Origin: Mycobacterium innocens
GTDB taxonomy: Bacteria; Actinomycetota; Actinomycetes; Mycobacteriales; Mycobacteriaceae
Assembly: GCF_900566055.1 (NCBI RefSeq)
Contig: NZ_UPHQ01000171.1
Location: 1-52,243 of the forward strand
Direction: 5' to 3'
Length of the DNA stretch: 52,243 nt
The translations under genes and the position numbers were made by a program. The notes beneath the pieces are model-generated. The model was not told the DNA's origin. It ran no database searches and saw nothing but the letters and a program-made list of their open reading frames with translations. Below are positions 17,354-24,980 of the stretch, piece after piece. Numbering within the stretch: the stretch's first letter is position 1; each line of letters begins with the position of its first letter.

Positions 17354-17500
17354 GCCGTTGGCTGTTGGGGCCGGCCGGCCTGGTCACAACAGTCACACGA
17401 GCCACTCGGGGTCGGGTGTTCGTTGTGCCCGCCTATTAGCGATAATTCCGTTGCGCGCCTGGGTTTGTCGCTAGCAGGCGGTCGTGCCGCTGCGCCCCGG
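17354..17500. repeat. Dispersed palindromic repeat family A, copy 3
   Basis: Core arms lie at 17427-17445 (GCCCGCCTATTAGCGATAA) and 17465-17483 (TTGTCGCTAGCAGGCGGTC) around a 19-nt loop with GTTGCGC. The left edge GCCGTTGGCTGTTGGGGCCG (17354-17373) is identical to the left edge of copy 1. The left flank matches the reverse complement of the right flank of copy 2. The element directly abuts the truncated methyltransferase. Confidence 0.75.
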
Positions 17501-17557
17501 TATAGGGAGATGGAAATCGGGCTGGTGCGGTTGGGTGCGTTTTGGGGCGTGGCGCCC

Positions 17558-17611
17558 AGTGTGCGCTGACGGCGCCGAGTGCGCGCTGACGGCGTCGACT
17601 GTGCCGTCAGG
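17558..17611. repeat. 20-bp tandem repeat, about 2.5 copies
   Basis: AGTGTGCGCTGACGGCGCCG at 17558-17577 is followed by AGTGCGCGCTGACGGCGTCG at 17578-17597 and a degenerate third unit beginning ACTGTGCCGTCAG. The stretch from 17501 to 18008 is otherwise free of recognisable genes. Confidence 0.6.
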
Positions 17612-17854
17612 GCGGCCGATCATGCCGGTTCCCGCCCTACATGCACAGTCAAAGCCGTCACTGCACACTCGATAAGGCGGCAGGACAGCCGATTCGGTGA
17701 GCACGTGCGATATCCCCCGAACACCTTCCATCACAAGCGGTTTAAGCGAAGGTGCGGTATCGGCGTGCCGAAAACAGAGCCAGGCTCCAAGGCTGCGGAG
17801 GAGGACATCGTTGACCAGCCGCATCCGTGGTCACCATGAATTTCCGAGTGAGCC

Positions 17855-17945
17855 GGGCAAATCACGTACCCGCTCGGCGAAAAACCGATGTTACCAACGT
17901 GACTGCCGCAACGAGGACTCCGGTGAGCGCGGCAACCAGGTCAAC
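17855..17945. repeat. Partial, diverged half-copy of repeat family A
   Basis: The run GGGCAAATCACGTACCCGCT, followed by AACGTGACTGCCGCAACGAGG and GAGCGCGGCAACCAGGTCA, lines up with the right half of copy 1 (GGGCAACTTGCGTACCGGCT, then GACGTGACTGCCGCAGC and CAGCGCGGCAACCAGATCA). No left arm is evident, so only half an element survives. Confidence 0.45.
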
Positions 17946-18008
17946 GCCGTCCCGCCATCGTCCATTGTCGTGGCGGGTCTGGTCTCAAGCAGACCCCGCG
18001 ACGGGCTG

Positions 18009-18416
18009 TCAGCAGTCGCCGATTTCGCCGACAACATCGATCTCGCAACGGGTGCCCGAAGCCCCGGAAAGGCGTGCATCCGCGGTGACCAGTACGACGT
18101 CGAGAGCCTCGGCAAGCGCAACGTAGGCGGCATCGTAGGTCGTCAGGACATGCCGCAGTTCCCATACCCGGTGGAGCAATGGCTGATGTGAGGACCGACG
18201 CAGCGGCAGATCCGTCAGGTCCGCCACCGCGCTCGCGGCCCTTCGAGCCGGCATCCGTTTTGCCGCGACGTGGCGGCGCCACACCGAGACCACCTCGAGG
18301 TCGATGAGTTCCGGAGCAACCAACGTCTCGTGCGCCAAACGTTCCCGCGCGAGCCGGCCGTCCGACCCGTCGTCGCCCAGCGCTACGGCCAGTACGCTCG
18401 CATCAACGACGATCAC
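18009..18416 (-). CDS. vapC: VapC-type PIN-domain ribonuclease toxin
   Basis: A 135-residue PIN-domain protein. The acidic residues expected for the metal site are present in VIVVDASVL (D5), APELIDLEVVSVW, TTYDAAYVALAEAL and VTADARL. VapC toxins cleave specific tRNA or rRNA sites and are held inactive by VapB. The GTG at 18416 gives the usual opening VIVVDASV and overlaps the end of vapB by 14 bases; an ATG at 18434 would add six residues. The overlap points to translational coupling with antitoxin first. The module looks intact even though its neighbours are decayed. Which of the many mycobacterial VapBC pairs it matches is not decided. Confidence 0.88.
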   Translation of the reverse strand: MIVVDASVLAVALGDDGSDGRLARERLAHETLVAPELIDLEVVSVWRRHVAAKRMPARRAASAVADLTDLPLRRSSHQPLLHRVWELRHVLTTYDAAYVALAEALDVVLVTADARLSGASGTRCEIDVVGEIGDC

Positions 18417-18633
18417 GATCAGCCCGAACGTCATCGACGGCGGCTCTGAAAGACACGCGGCCGCCGCGACGTGTGGTGATGCGGTCGAACACCTCATCCA
18501 GCGTGGGTTGATTCGCGTCGGCGATGAGCCGACTTCGGAGGTATTCCTGTAGGGATTGATGTGCCCGTGCGGCTCGCTCCCGCAGAACTCGGTGAGTGTC
18601 CTCCGGAACGTCCTTGATCTGCACACTGGGCAT
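18403..18633 (-). CDS. vapB: VapB-type antitoxin
   Basis: A 76-residue protein starting MPSVQIKDVPEDTHRVLRER, a ribbon-helix-helix/FitA-like DNA-binding N terminus typical of VapB antitoxins paired with VapC. The C-terminal part (LDEVFDRITTRRGGRVSF) would wrap around the toxin. The downstream vapC overlaps it by 14 bases. A near-perfect inverted repeat lies 9-29 bases upstream of the ATG (18642-18662), as expected for autoregulation by the VapBC complex. CAAAAT six bases before the ATG could be a -10 element of a leaderless transcript. Confidence 0.88.
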   Translation of the reverse strand: MPSVQIKDVPEDTHRVLRERAARAHQSLQEYLRSRLIADANQPTLDEVFDRITTRRGGRVSFRAAVDDVRADRDRR

Positions 18634-18641
18634 GGCGCTAT

Positions 18642-18662
18642 TTTGGCGCCAGGAGCGCCAAA
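18642..18662. promoter_or_regulatory. Probable VapBC operator (inverted repeat)
   Basis: Perfect 8-bp arms TTTGGCGC (18642-18649) and GCGCCAAA (18655-18662) separated by CAGGA, just upstream of the vapB start codon at 18633. The position and symmetry fit an autoregulatory site. Confidence 0.65.
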
Positions 18663-18685
18663 CCGCAAGTGCCACGGTATCCGAC

Positions 18686-19323
18686 TCACATACCGAAGTG
18701 CACGCGCTGCAACGCCGCAACGGCCTCCGGCGGTCCGCAAACTTCGACGTGTGCCGCCGATCGGCGCCCGAACACATACAACAGCAGCTCGCCCGGCGGG
18801 CCGCTGAGCCGTGCGGCAGGACCGCCCGAGCGCACCCGAACCACTTCGCCGGCGCCGGCCCACTCGACCTCCAGTCCGCAACCGCGCAGCCGCCGACTCA
18901 GATACCGCGCGCCGCGGCGGACATTCCGCCACAAGGCGGCATCCATTTCCGGAGTGAAGCTCCGGGGTTCGCGGCCATTGGCTCTACGGACGTCCTCGTG
19001 ATGAACGAAGAACTCGTTGAGGTTCGCCAGCTCACGGACCCACGTGAGGCGGAAGAACCCGGCGGGCGGGCCGGACGCGCAACGAGCCACGAGAAGTCTT
19101 TGGACTCAGCCAATCCGGCCCGGCGCCGCTCGGCGAACCGCTGGAACGGACCAGGCAGCACAATGCACACGCCAGCCGCCAGATCGCGCTCGCGCAACAC
19201 AATGTGGGCGGCCAAATCGTAAGCGGTCCAGCCCTGGAGCAAGGTGGGAACGGCGGGTCCCAGTTCGTCGAAAAGGTCGCAAAGTTCCAGGCGCTCCTGC
19301 ATGTCCAACGACACATCGGCCAT
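18686..19323 (-). pseudogene. Maleylpyruvate-isomerase-fold protein (TIGR03085-like), frameshifted
   Basis: The first part, MADVSLDMQERLELCDLFDELGP...GWTAYDLAAHIVLRERD, matches the start of the DinB/maleylpyruvate-isomerase-like family seen across actinobacteria. After SKDFSWLV the frame is lost. The sequence resumes one frame over as GPPAGFFRLTWVRELANLNEFFVHHEDVRRA and runs to LLYVFGRRSAAHVEVCG, the normal end of the family. One single-base frameshift near 19070-19095 explains this. It could be a real lesion or a base-calling error, but adjacent genes are also broken. Family members are probably mycothiol-related or of unknown function. Confidence 0.75.
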
Positions 19324-19368
19324 ACCGCCGGAGTCTACGAGCAGTGCCCGGGGCAAGTGACCCGTCGC

Positions 19369-20326
19369 TCACGAACTCCAATATCGACGCTGCCGCGAGG
19401 CAGGCTGATAGTTCGGGCCCGCGGTCTCGTCCACTCGCTTCAGCAGCAGTTCGCAGGGCGGCTCGAACTGCTCGGCGAACAGAATCGCGGCGGCTTCTCC
19501 GAACATCTGCCACGGCTGGGTGGTCAGCTCGTCAGTTCTGCGTTCCACGGCTTCGCGGAGATCGAGGCCCGGCTGCAGAGCCGTGTCTCCGGCCGCCAAT
19601 CCCTTGGCACGCAAACGTTCCCAACCCGCCGAGAGGTCGTCGGCCGACGTGCCGCGCGACAACCCCAGCCAGTCTTTTCGTAGCCTAGCCACGCGTTGTG
19701 CAGAATCGACGCCTCGGCATGGGTCAGACCAGCAGCCGTGAGGACCGCCCAGTGAGTGTCACCTCGCCACTCCCGCAGGCAGTTGACCGCATGCCAACCC
19801 GACAGCAGGGGGTCATCCGGACGAGGCATATCCAGGTGGGCCGCAAAGAACGCCCGCCCCATCCGGGGCAAGGCTTCCACCACGGGGCAAAGCCGGGGAC
19901 CCAGCGCTTCCAGGGGCGCCACGATATCCGGGGCGTAGCTGCGAAGCCCTTCCACAATGCCTCGTCACGAGCTCGCCAGAAATCCAGGAACGACCGACCG
20001 GACTGCGCGACCGCCGGGAATAGGACACGCAGCGCCAGCGGCGAGATCGAGCCGAAAGCGGCAATCACCGCCTCGGGCCCCACGGGCGCGAGCGGCGCGG
20101 CGCGTGCCGCCAGGTATCCGGCGGCTTGGTAGCCCAGGCCGGCGGCCAGATAATCCGGCAATCCGAGTGCTTCATACCGTGCGACAGCGCCCGGATCCCA
20201 GAAGATCCAGCCCACCACGGTTTGGACGGATCGAGCGTTGCGTGCGGTGATGGCGGGCCAGTCAGGTCCGTTCGGTGAACCGACCGGGATCCAGAGCGGC
20301 AGTTCGCTCGACTCATTCGACGCCAT
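19369..20326 (-). pseudogene. SCO6745/SalK-like family protein with two frameshifts
   Basis: Three reading frames must be joined to recover one protein. Frame one runs from MASNESSELPLW to FLDFWRARDEALW (with LGYQAAGYLAARAAPLAPVGPEAVIAAFG, typical of the family). Frame two, after a shift near 19940-19955, gives GLRSYAPDIVAPLEALGP to ILHNAWLGYEKT. Frame three, after a shift near 19680-19692, gives LSAGWERLRAKGL to LLLKRVDE. The family is a widespread actinobacterial group with helical structure and no settled biochemical role. Two independent frameshifts make an assembly error less likely than true decay. Confidence 0.7.
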
Positions 20327-20811
20327 CGACGTCCCGTCCCTTAAGGCACCCATTGCCGAACCGAATGTCCCGGGCGCGGTTCAGTGATAGCGGATATCGC
20401 CGGCAGGTCGCTGCCAATCTGCTGGGGAATACCTTACGACTGGCGCCGCCGAATCCCGATCGCAACACCTTGCCTTGCTTACGTTTCCGATGACAGGGCG
20501 CGAATCGTGCTAGCAGAAAACATGATCGAGCCGCACATCCCGGCTGCGGTCCGCAGCGCTCACAACCAAACGATGTGACCTCACAACATGAAGGTCCCTA
20601 CCGGCGCCACGGCCAGCAGCGCAGCATCGATGTCATGACCCGTGGGTCCGGTGAAGTACCTTCGGATACCTCCCGCTGACCAACATCATCGTTGATGTCG
20701 CAGGCCGGCCCGATGGCCGCCCACAGTCGACTCCCGCCGGAAGGGACAACCGCCAAAGCGCTGCGCGCAACGGCGATCCGGGTCGCCAATGTTCGCGAAG
20801 GAGTATGCCAC
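20327..20811. other. Gene-free region upstream of sirA
   Basis: No coding gene is recognised. Two short frames with ATG starts at 20521 (19 codons including stop) and 20588 (17 codons) are visible; neither contains cysteine codons. The sirA frame is open upstream to 20692, but GAAGGAG marks the start at 20812. The sirA promoter should lie in this region; I cannot place it with confidence. Confidence 0.4.
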
Positions 20812-22482
20812 ATGACCACAGCAGCCCGTCCCGCCAAGACTCGTAACGAAGGCCAGTGGGCACTGGGACAGCATGAGCCGCTCAACGACGCGGAACAGTT
20901 CAAGCAAGAGGACGCGCCGCTCAATGTCCGCGACCGAATCCTGAACGTCTATGCCAAGCAAGGTTTCGACAGCATCGAAAAGTCCGACCTGCGTGGCCGC
21001 TTCCGTTGGATGGGCCTCTACACCCAACGTGAACAGGGTTACGACGGCACCTGGACCGGTGAGGAAAACACCGACACCATCGAGGCCAAATACTTCATGA
21101 TGCGGGTGCGCTCCGATGGCAAGCCGATGTCGGCCGCCACCGTGCGCGCCCTGGGCCAAATCTCGACCGACTTCGCCCGTGACACCGCCGACATCGGCGA
21201 CCGGGAGAACGTCCAATTCCATTGGATCCGAATCGAAGACGTCCCCGAGATCTGGGACCGGCTGGCGTCGGTCGGTCTGACCACCACCGAGGCCTGCGGC
21301 GACTGCCCACGCGCCATCCACGGTTCACCGCTAGCCGGCGACTCGGTCGACGAAATCCTCGACCCCTCACCAGCGATCGACGAAATCCTGCGGCGCTTCA
21401 TGAATAATCCCGACTACGCTAATTTGCCGCGTAAGTACAAGAGCGCGATCTCGGGCCTGCAGGACGTCTCCCACGAAACCCACGACGTCGCCTTCATCGG
21501 CGTCAACCATCCTGAGCACGGCCCCGGGATGGACCTGTGGGTCGGCGGCGGCCTGTCAACCAACCCGATGCTGGCCCAACGAGTCGGCGTGTGGGTTCCG
21601 CTCGACGAGGTTCCCGACGTCTGGGAAGCGGTCACCAAGCTGTTCCGTGACTACGGCTACCGGCGGCTGCGCGCCAAGGCCCGGTTGAAATTCCTGGTTA
21701 AGGACTGGGGTGTGGCCAAATTCCGCGAGGTCCTGGAAACCGAGTATCTGCAGCGACGGTTGATCGACGGCCCGGCCCCGGAGCCGGTCAAGCACCCGAT
21801 CGACCACGTCGGGGTGCAGCGGCTCAAGAACGGGCTCAACGCCGTTGGGGTCGCCCCCATCGCCGGCCGGGTATCGGGAACCATCCTGTGCAAGGTGGCC
21901 GACCTCATGGAAAAGGTCGGTTCGGAACGCGCCCGGTTCACCCCTTACCAGAAACTGGTCATCCTCGACGTCGCCGACGACAAGGTCGACGAACTGGTGG
22001 CCGGTCTGGATGCCATCGGTCTGCCGTCGCGTCCGTCGGCGTGGCGCAAGAACATGATGGCCTGCACCGGTATCGAGTTCTGCAAGCTGTCGTTCGCCGA
22101 AACCCGAGTCAGGGCACAGTCTTTGGTGCCGGAGCTGGAAAAGCGCCTGGACGACATCAACACGAATCTGGACGTGCCGATCACCATCAACATCAACGGT
22201 TGCCCGAACTCGTGCGCCCGAATTCAGGTCGCTGACATCGGTTTCAAGGGCCAAATGGTCGACGACGGGGACGGCAAACCGGTCGAGGGGTTCCAGGTCC
22301 ATCTCGGCGGCGGCCTCGGCGAAGACAGTGGATTCGGCCGGAAACTGCGCCAGCACAAGGTCACCAGCGACGAACTGGGCGACTACATCGACCGGGTGGT
22401 CTGCAACTTCGTCACGCAACGCCACGACGGCGAACGGTTTGCAACCTGGGCGCTGCGGGCCGAGGAGGACGACCTGCGATAA
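20812..22482 (+). CDS. sirA: Ferredoxin-dependent sulfite reductase
   Basis: The 556-residue product reduces sulfite to sulfide with six electrons from ferredoxin, using siroheme and a [4Fe-4S] cluster. The cluster ligands are C417 and C423 (CTGIEFCKL) and C463 and C467 (NGCPNSCAR). Y70 (MGLYTQ) and C162 (TEACGDC) fall where M. tuberculosis NirA (Rv2391) has its Tyr-Cys cross-link next to the active site. The start ATG follows GAAGGAG at the proper distance. cysH begins 30 bases downstream and cbiX overlaps cysH, so the three form one assimilatory unit: APS to sulfite, sulfite to sulfide, and siroheme supply. In M. tuberculosis the gene is also called nirA. Confidence 0.96.
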   Translation: MTTAARPAKTRNEGQWALGQHEPLNDAEQFKQEDAPLNVRDRILNVYAKQGFDSIEKSDLRGRFRWMGLYTQREQGYDGTWTGEENTDTIEAKYFMMRVRSDGKPMSAATVRALGQISTDFARDTADIGDRENVQFHWIRIEDVPEIWDRLASVGLTTTEACGDCPRAIHGSPLAGDSVDEILDPSPAIDEILRRFMNNPDYANLPRKYKSAISGLQDVSHETHDVAFIGVNHPEHGPGMDLWVGGGLSTNPMLAQRVGVWVPLDEVPDVWEAVTKLFRDYGYRRLRAKARLKFLVKDWGVAKFREVLETEYLQRRLIDGPAPEPVKHPIDHVGVQRLKNGLNAVGVAPIAGRVSGTILCKVADLMEKVGSERARFTPYQKLVILDVADDKVDELVAGLDAIGLPSRPSAWRKNMMACTGIEFCKLSFAETRVRAQSLVPELEKRLDDINTNLDVPITININGCPNSCARIQVADIGFKGQMVDDGDGKPVEGFQVHLGGGLGEDSGFGRKLRQHKVTSDELGDYIDRVVCNFVTQRHDGERFATWALRAEEDDLR

Positions 22483-22512
22483 GTCCACCCGAAACGAGCG
22501 GAGGACGACGAG

Positions 22513-23241
22513 ATGAGTTATACCGAGGCGCAGCTACGTGAATTGGCTGCCCGTGGCGCCGACGAGCTGGACGGTGCCAGCGCCACCGACCTGTTGCGTT
22601 GGACCGACGCCCACTTCGGCGGTGTCAACGGCCCGCGAGGCTGGGCCACCTGCAACTACGTGGTCGCCTCCAACATGCAAGAAGCCGTGTTGGTCGACCT
22701 GGCCTCCAAAGTGCGCCCGGGCGTGCCGGTGATCTTCCTCGACACCGGCTATCACTTCGCCGAAACCCTCGGCACCCGGGATGCGGTCGAATCCGTCTAT
22801 GACATCCGGGTTCTCAACGTCACCCCCGAACACACGGTGGCCGAACAGGACGAGCTGCTCGGCAAGGACCTGTTCGCCCGCAACCCCACCGAGTGCTGCC
22901 GGCTGCGCAAGGTCGTCCCGCTGACCAAGGCGCTGCGAGGGTATTCGGCCTGGGTCAGCGGCATCCGCCGGGTAGAGGCGCCCACCCGCGCCAGCGCCCC
23001 GCTGATCAGCTTCGACGAGGCGTTCGGACTGGTGAAGGTCAACCCGCTGGCCACCTGGACCGACGAGGACGTGGAGACCTACATCCAGCAGAACAACGTG
23101 CTGGTCAACCCGCTCGTCGACGAGGGCTACCCGTCGATCGGCTGCGCCCCGTGCACAACCAAACCGGCCGCCGGCGCCGACCCGCGCAGTGGGCGCTGGC
23201 AGGGGCTGGCCAAGACCGAATGCGGGTTGCACGCCTCATGA
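22513..23241 (+). CDS. cysH: Adenosine 5'-phosphosulfate (APS) reductase
   Basis: A 242-residue product that reduces APS to sulfite and AMP with thioredoxin as electron donor. It has the iron-sulfur type signature of APS reductases: the pair C128-C129 (ECCRLRK) and C211xxC214 (GCAPC) as [4Fe-4S] ligands, and catalytic C237 in the terminal ECGLH motif. The presence of the two Cys pairs distinguishes it from PAPS reductases. ATG at 22513 follows GGAGGACGACG. It lies 30 bases after sirA and overlaps the next start by four bases (ATGA), so it sits inside one operon. It corresponds to Rv2392. Confidence 0.96.
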   Translation: MSYTEAQLRELAARGADELDGASATDLLRWTDAHFGGVNGPRGWATCNYVVASNMQEAVLVDLASKVRPGVPVIFLDTGYHFAETLGTRDAVESVYDIRVLNVTPEHTVAEQDELLGKDLFARNPTECCRLRKVVPLTKALRGYSAWVSGIRRVEAPTRASAPLISFDEAFGLVKVNPLATWTDEDVETYIQQNNVLVNPLVDEGYPSIGCAPCTTKPAAGADPRSGRWQGLAKTECGLHAS

Positions 23242-23954
23242 GCACATTGATCCTCATCGCGCACGGCAGCAAAGATCCGCGATCGGCGGCCAACGCCCGA
23301 GCCGTCGCAGCCGAGCTCACCGGCATCCGGCCAGGACTCGACGTGCGGCCGGCCTTCCTGGAACTGGCCGAGCCCAGCTTCCTCGACGTGCTCACCGATT
23401 TACCCAACGGCCGCCCGGCCGTCGTCACTCCCCTGCTGCTGGCCAGCGCCTACCACGCGCGCCGCGATATCCCCACCCAGATAGCGCGTGCCGGCGCGCA
23501 CGGCGTCCGCCAGGCCGAGGTGCTCGGTGAAGACGATCGCCTGGTATCGGTATTGCGCGAACGCCTGGCAGAACTGGACGTTTCGCCGCTCGACCGGGAC
23601 CTGGGTGTGGTAGTGGTCGCGATCGGCTCATCGAACGCCGCAGCGAATGCACGCACCGCCCGGGTGGCCGCCGCGCTGGCCGCCGGTACCCGCTGGGCCG
23701 GGGCCACCATCGCCTTTGCCACCCGGCCGCAACCGTCGGTGGCCGACGCGGTCGCGCGGTTGCGGTGCCGCGGCGCCCGCCGCCTCGTCATCGCACCGTG
23801 GTTCCTGGCGCCGGGTCTCATCACCGACAAGGTGTGGAACTACGCGCGCGACAACGGTATTCCGATGGCCCAACCGCTGGGCACGCACCGGCTGGTGGCC
23901 GAGACGCTGCTCGACCGCTACGACCAGGCGCTGGCCCACCATGCCGCCGCCTAG
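23238..23954 (+). CDS. che1: Sirohydrochlorin ferrochelatase, CbiX family
   Basis: A 238-residue product with two similar halves, LILIAHGSKDPRSAANARA and VVVAIGSSNAAANARTARVA, as in long CbiX/SirB-like chelatases. The metal-binding histidine of the first half is in AHGS, and a further one is in SAYHARRDI. It would insert Fe2+ into sirohydrochlorin to make siroheme, the cofactor of the sulfite reductase two genes upstream. Its ATG overlaps the cysH stop (ATGA). Its TAG stop overlaps the stop codon of the convergent lysR gene by two bases. It corresponds to Rv2393 (che1). Confidence 0.9.
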   Translation: MSTLILIAHGSKDPRSAANARAVAAELTGIRPGLDVRPAFLELAEPSFLDVLTDLPNGRPAVVTPLLLASAYHARRDIPTQIARAGAHGVRQAEVLGEDDRLVSVLRERLAELDVSPLDRDLGVVVVAIGSSNAAANARTARVAAALAAGTRWAGATIAFATRPQPSVADAVARLRCRGARRLVIAPWFLAPGLITDKVWNYARDNGIPMAQPLGTHRLVAETLLDRYDQALAHHAAA

Positions 23955-24889
23955 CCCCGTTCGGAGCGGATATGGCTGAGCAGCTCCCGGATGGCCCCAG
24001 CAGGCGGGGTGCGCCCGCCAACCCAGATGGCCCGAAACTGGCGCCGCAGGTCCAATTCGGGCACCGGAACGGCGCTCAGTCGGCCGACCGCGAGGTCGTC
24101 GGCAACCGCCAGCCGGCTCATGGCCGCCGGCCCGGCGCCGGCCAGCACCGCGGCCCGCATGGCCGCGGCGGACGACAATTCGAGCACCGGCGGCGCCTGC
24201 CGCACCTCGTCGCCCAGCACCTGACGCAGCGCCACCGTCAGCGAATCGCGGATGCCCGAACGGGGTTCGCGAGTAACCAACGGTGTTTGCGCAAGTTCAC
24301 CGGCGCTCACCGGGTGTGCTCGCCGAGTCCACTTGTGACCCGGCGGCACAACGATCACCAGCTCGTCATGGCCCACCACACAGCTGCCCAACCCTTTTGG
24401 CGGCCCGGGGTTTTCGACGAATCCGAGATCGGCGGCGCCACCGCGAACCGCGGCGATCGCGTGCTCGCTGTTGGTAGCCGTCAAGATCACCTGGGGGGCG
24501 CTGTCGCCGCGCCGCCTGGCCGCGTCCTGTAACGACAGCAGCCAGTGCGGCATTAGCTGTTCGGCGATCGTCTGGCTGGCCACCACTTTAATCCGCTCCC
24601 GTCCCTCCTTGCGCAGGGCACCCAGACCGGCATCGACCTCGCTCGCGACGTCGAGTAAGCGCGCAGCCCACTCGGCGACAACCACTCCTGCCGGGGTGAG
24701 TTGTGAGCCGCGGGTGGTTCGGGCGGCCAGCGTCACGCCGACCTGGGCTTCCATCGCCGCGAGCCGCTTTGACACGGCTTGTTGGGTCAAGCCGAGTTCG
24801 CGGGCGGCACCGCCGAGGCTGCCGGTCTGCGCGATCGCCAGAAAGGTCTCGAGCGAGGCGAGTTCGGGCATACGGGAACTGAGCGGCAT
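23951..24889 (-). CDS. LysR-family transcriptional regulator
   Basis: A 312-residue regulator. The N terminus has the LysR winged helix-turn-helix (LETFLAIAQTGSLGGAARELGLTQQAVSKRLAAMEAQVG), and the rest is a periplasmic-binding-protein-like effector domain (ASQTIAEQLMPHWL, ATNSEHAIAAVRGG, ADLGFVENPG). It is divergent from fprA and convergent with che1, so its own position suggests control of fprA-fdx and perhaps of sulfur genes (inference). A dyad (24924-24941) lies in the lysR-fprA gap. Start choice is open: ATG at 24904, 24889 or 24871; 24889 gives MPLSSRMPELASLE, which I favour. It resembles M. tuberculosis Rv0377 from memory. Confidence 0.88.
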   Translation of the reverse strand: MPLSSRMPELASLETFLAIAQTGSLGGAARELGLTQQAVSKRLAAMEAQVGVTLAARTTRGSQLTPAGVVVAEWAARLLDVASEVDAGLGALRKEGRERIKVVASQTIAEQLMPHWLLSLQDAARRRGDSAPQVILTATNSEHAIAAVRGGAADLGFVENPGPPKGLGSCVVGHDELVIVVPPGHKWTRRAHPVSAGELAQTPLVTREPRSGIRDSLTVALRQVLGDEVRQAPPVLELSSAAAMRAAVLAGAGPAAMSRLAVADDLAVGRLSAVPVPELDLRRQFRAIWVGGRTPPAGAIRELLSHIRSERG

Positions 24890-24923
24890 GGTTGATGAAA
24901 CCACGAAAACGGCGGCACAACCA

Positions 24924-24941
24924 TTGTTTGTGACAACACAA
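24924..24941. promoter_or_regulatory. Candidate LysR binding site between lysR and fprA
   Basis: TTGTTTGTGACAACACAA is an imperfect dyad (outer TTGT and ACAA arms, inner TTGTnnnnACAA) in the 91-base gap between the divergent starts. Its position fits an autoregulatory LysR box; function is inferred. Confidence 0.45.
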
Positions 24942-24980
24942 CATCGACACCTCTACCCCGGACCGGCGGGGACGACAACC

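Noticed and set aside
17558..17611. CRISPR-like array
   Set aside because: Units are directly adjacent without unique spacers and number fewer than three full copies, so it is a simple tandem repeat.
20327..20811. Cysteine-responsive leader ORF upstream of sirA
   Set aside because: Polycysteine short ORFs are known ahead of some mycobacterial cys operons, so I looked for one. The short frames seen at 20521 and 20588 contain no cysteine codons.
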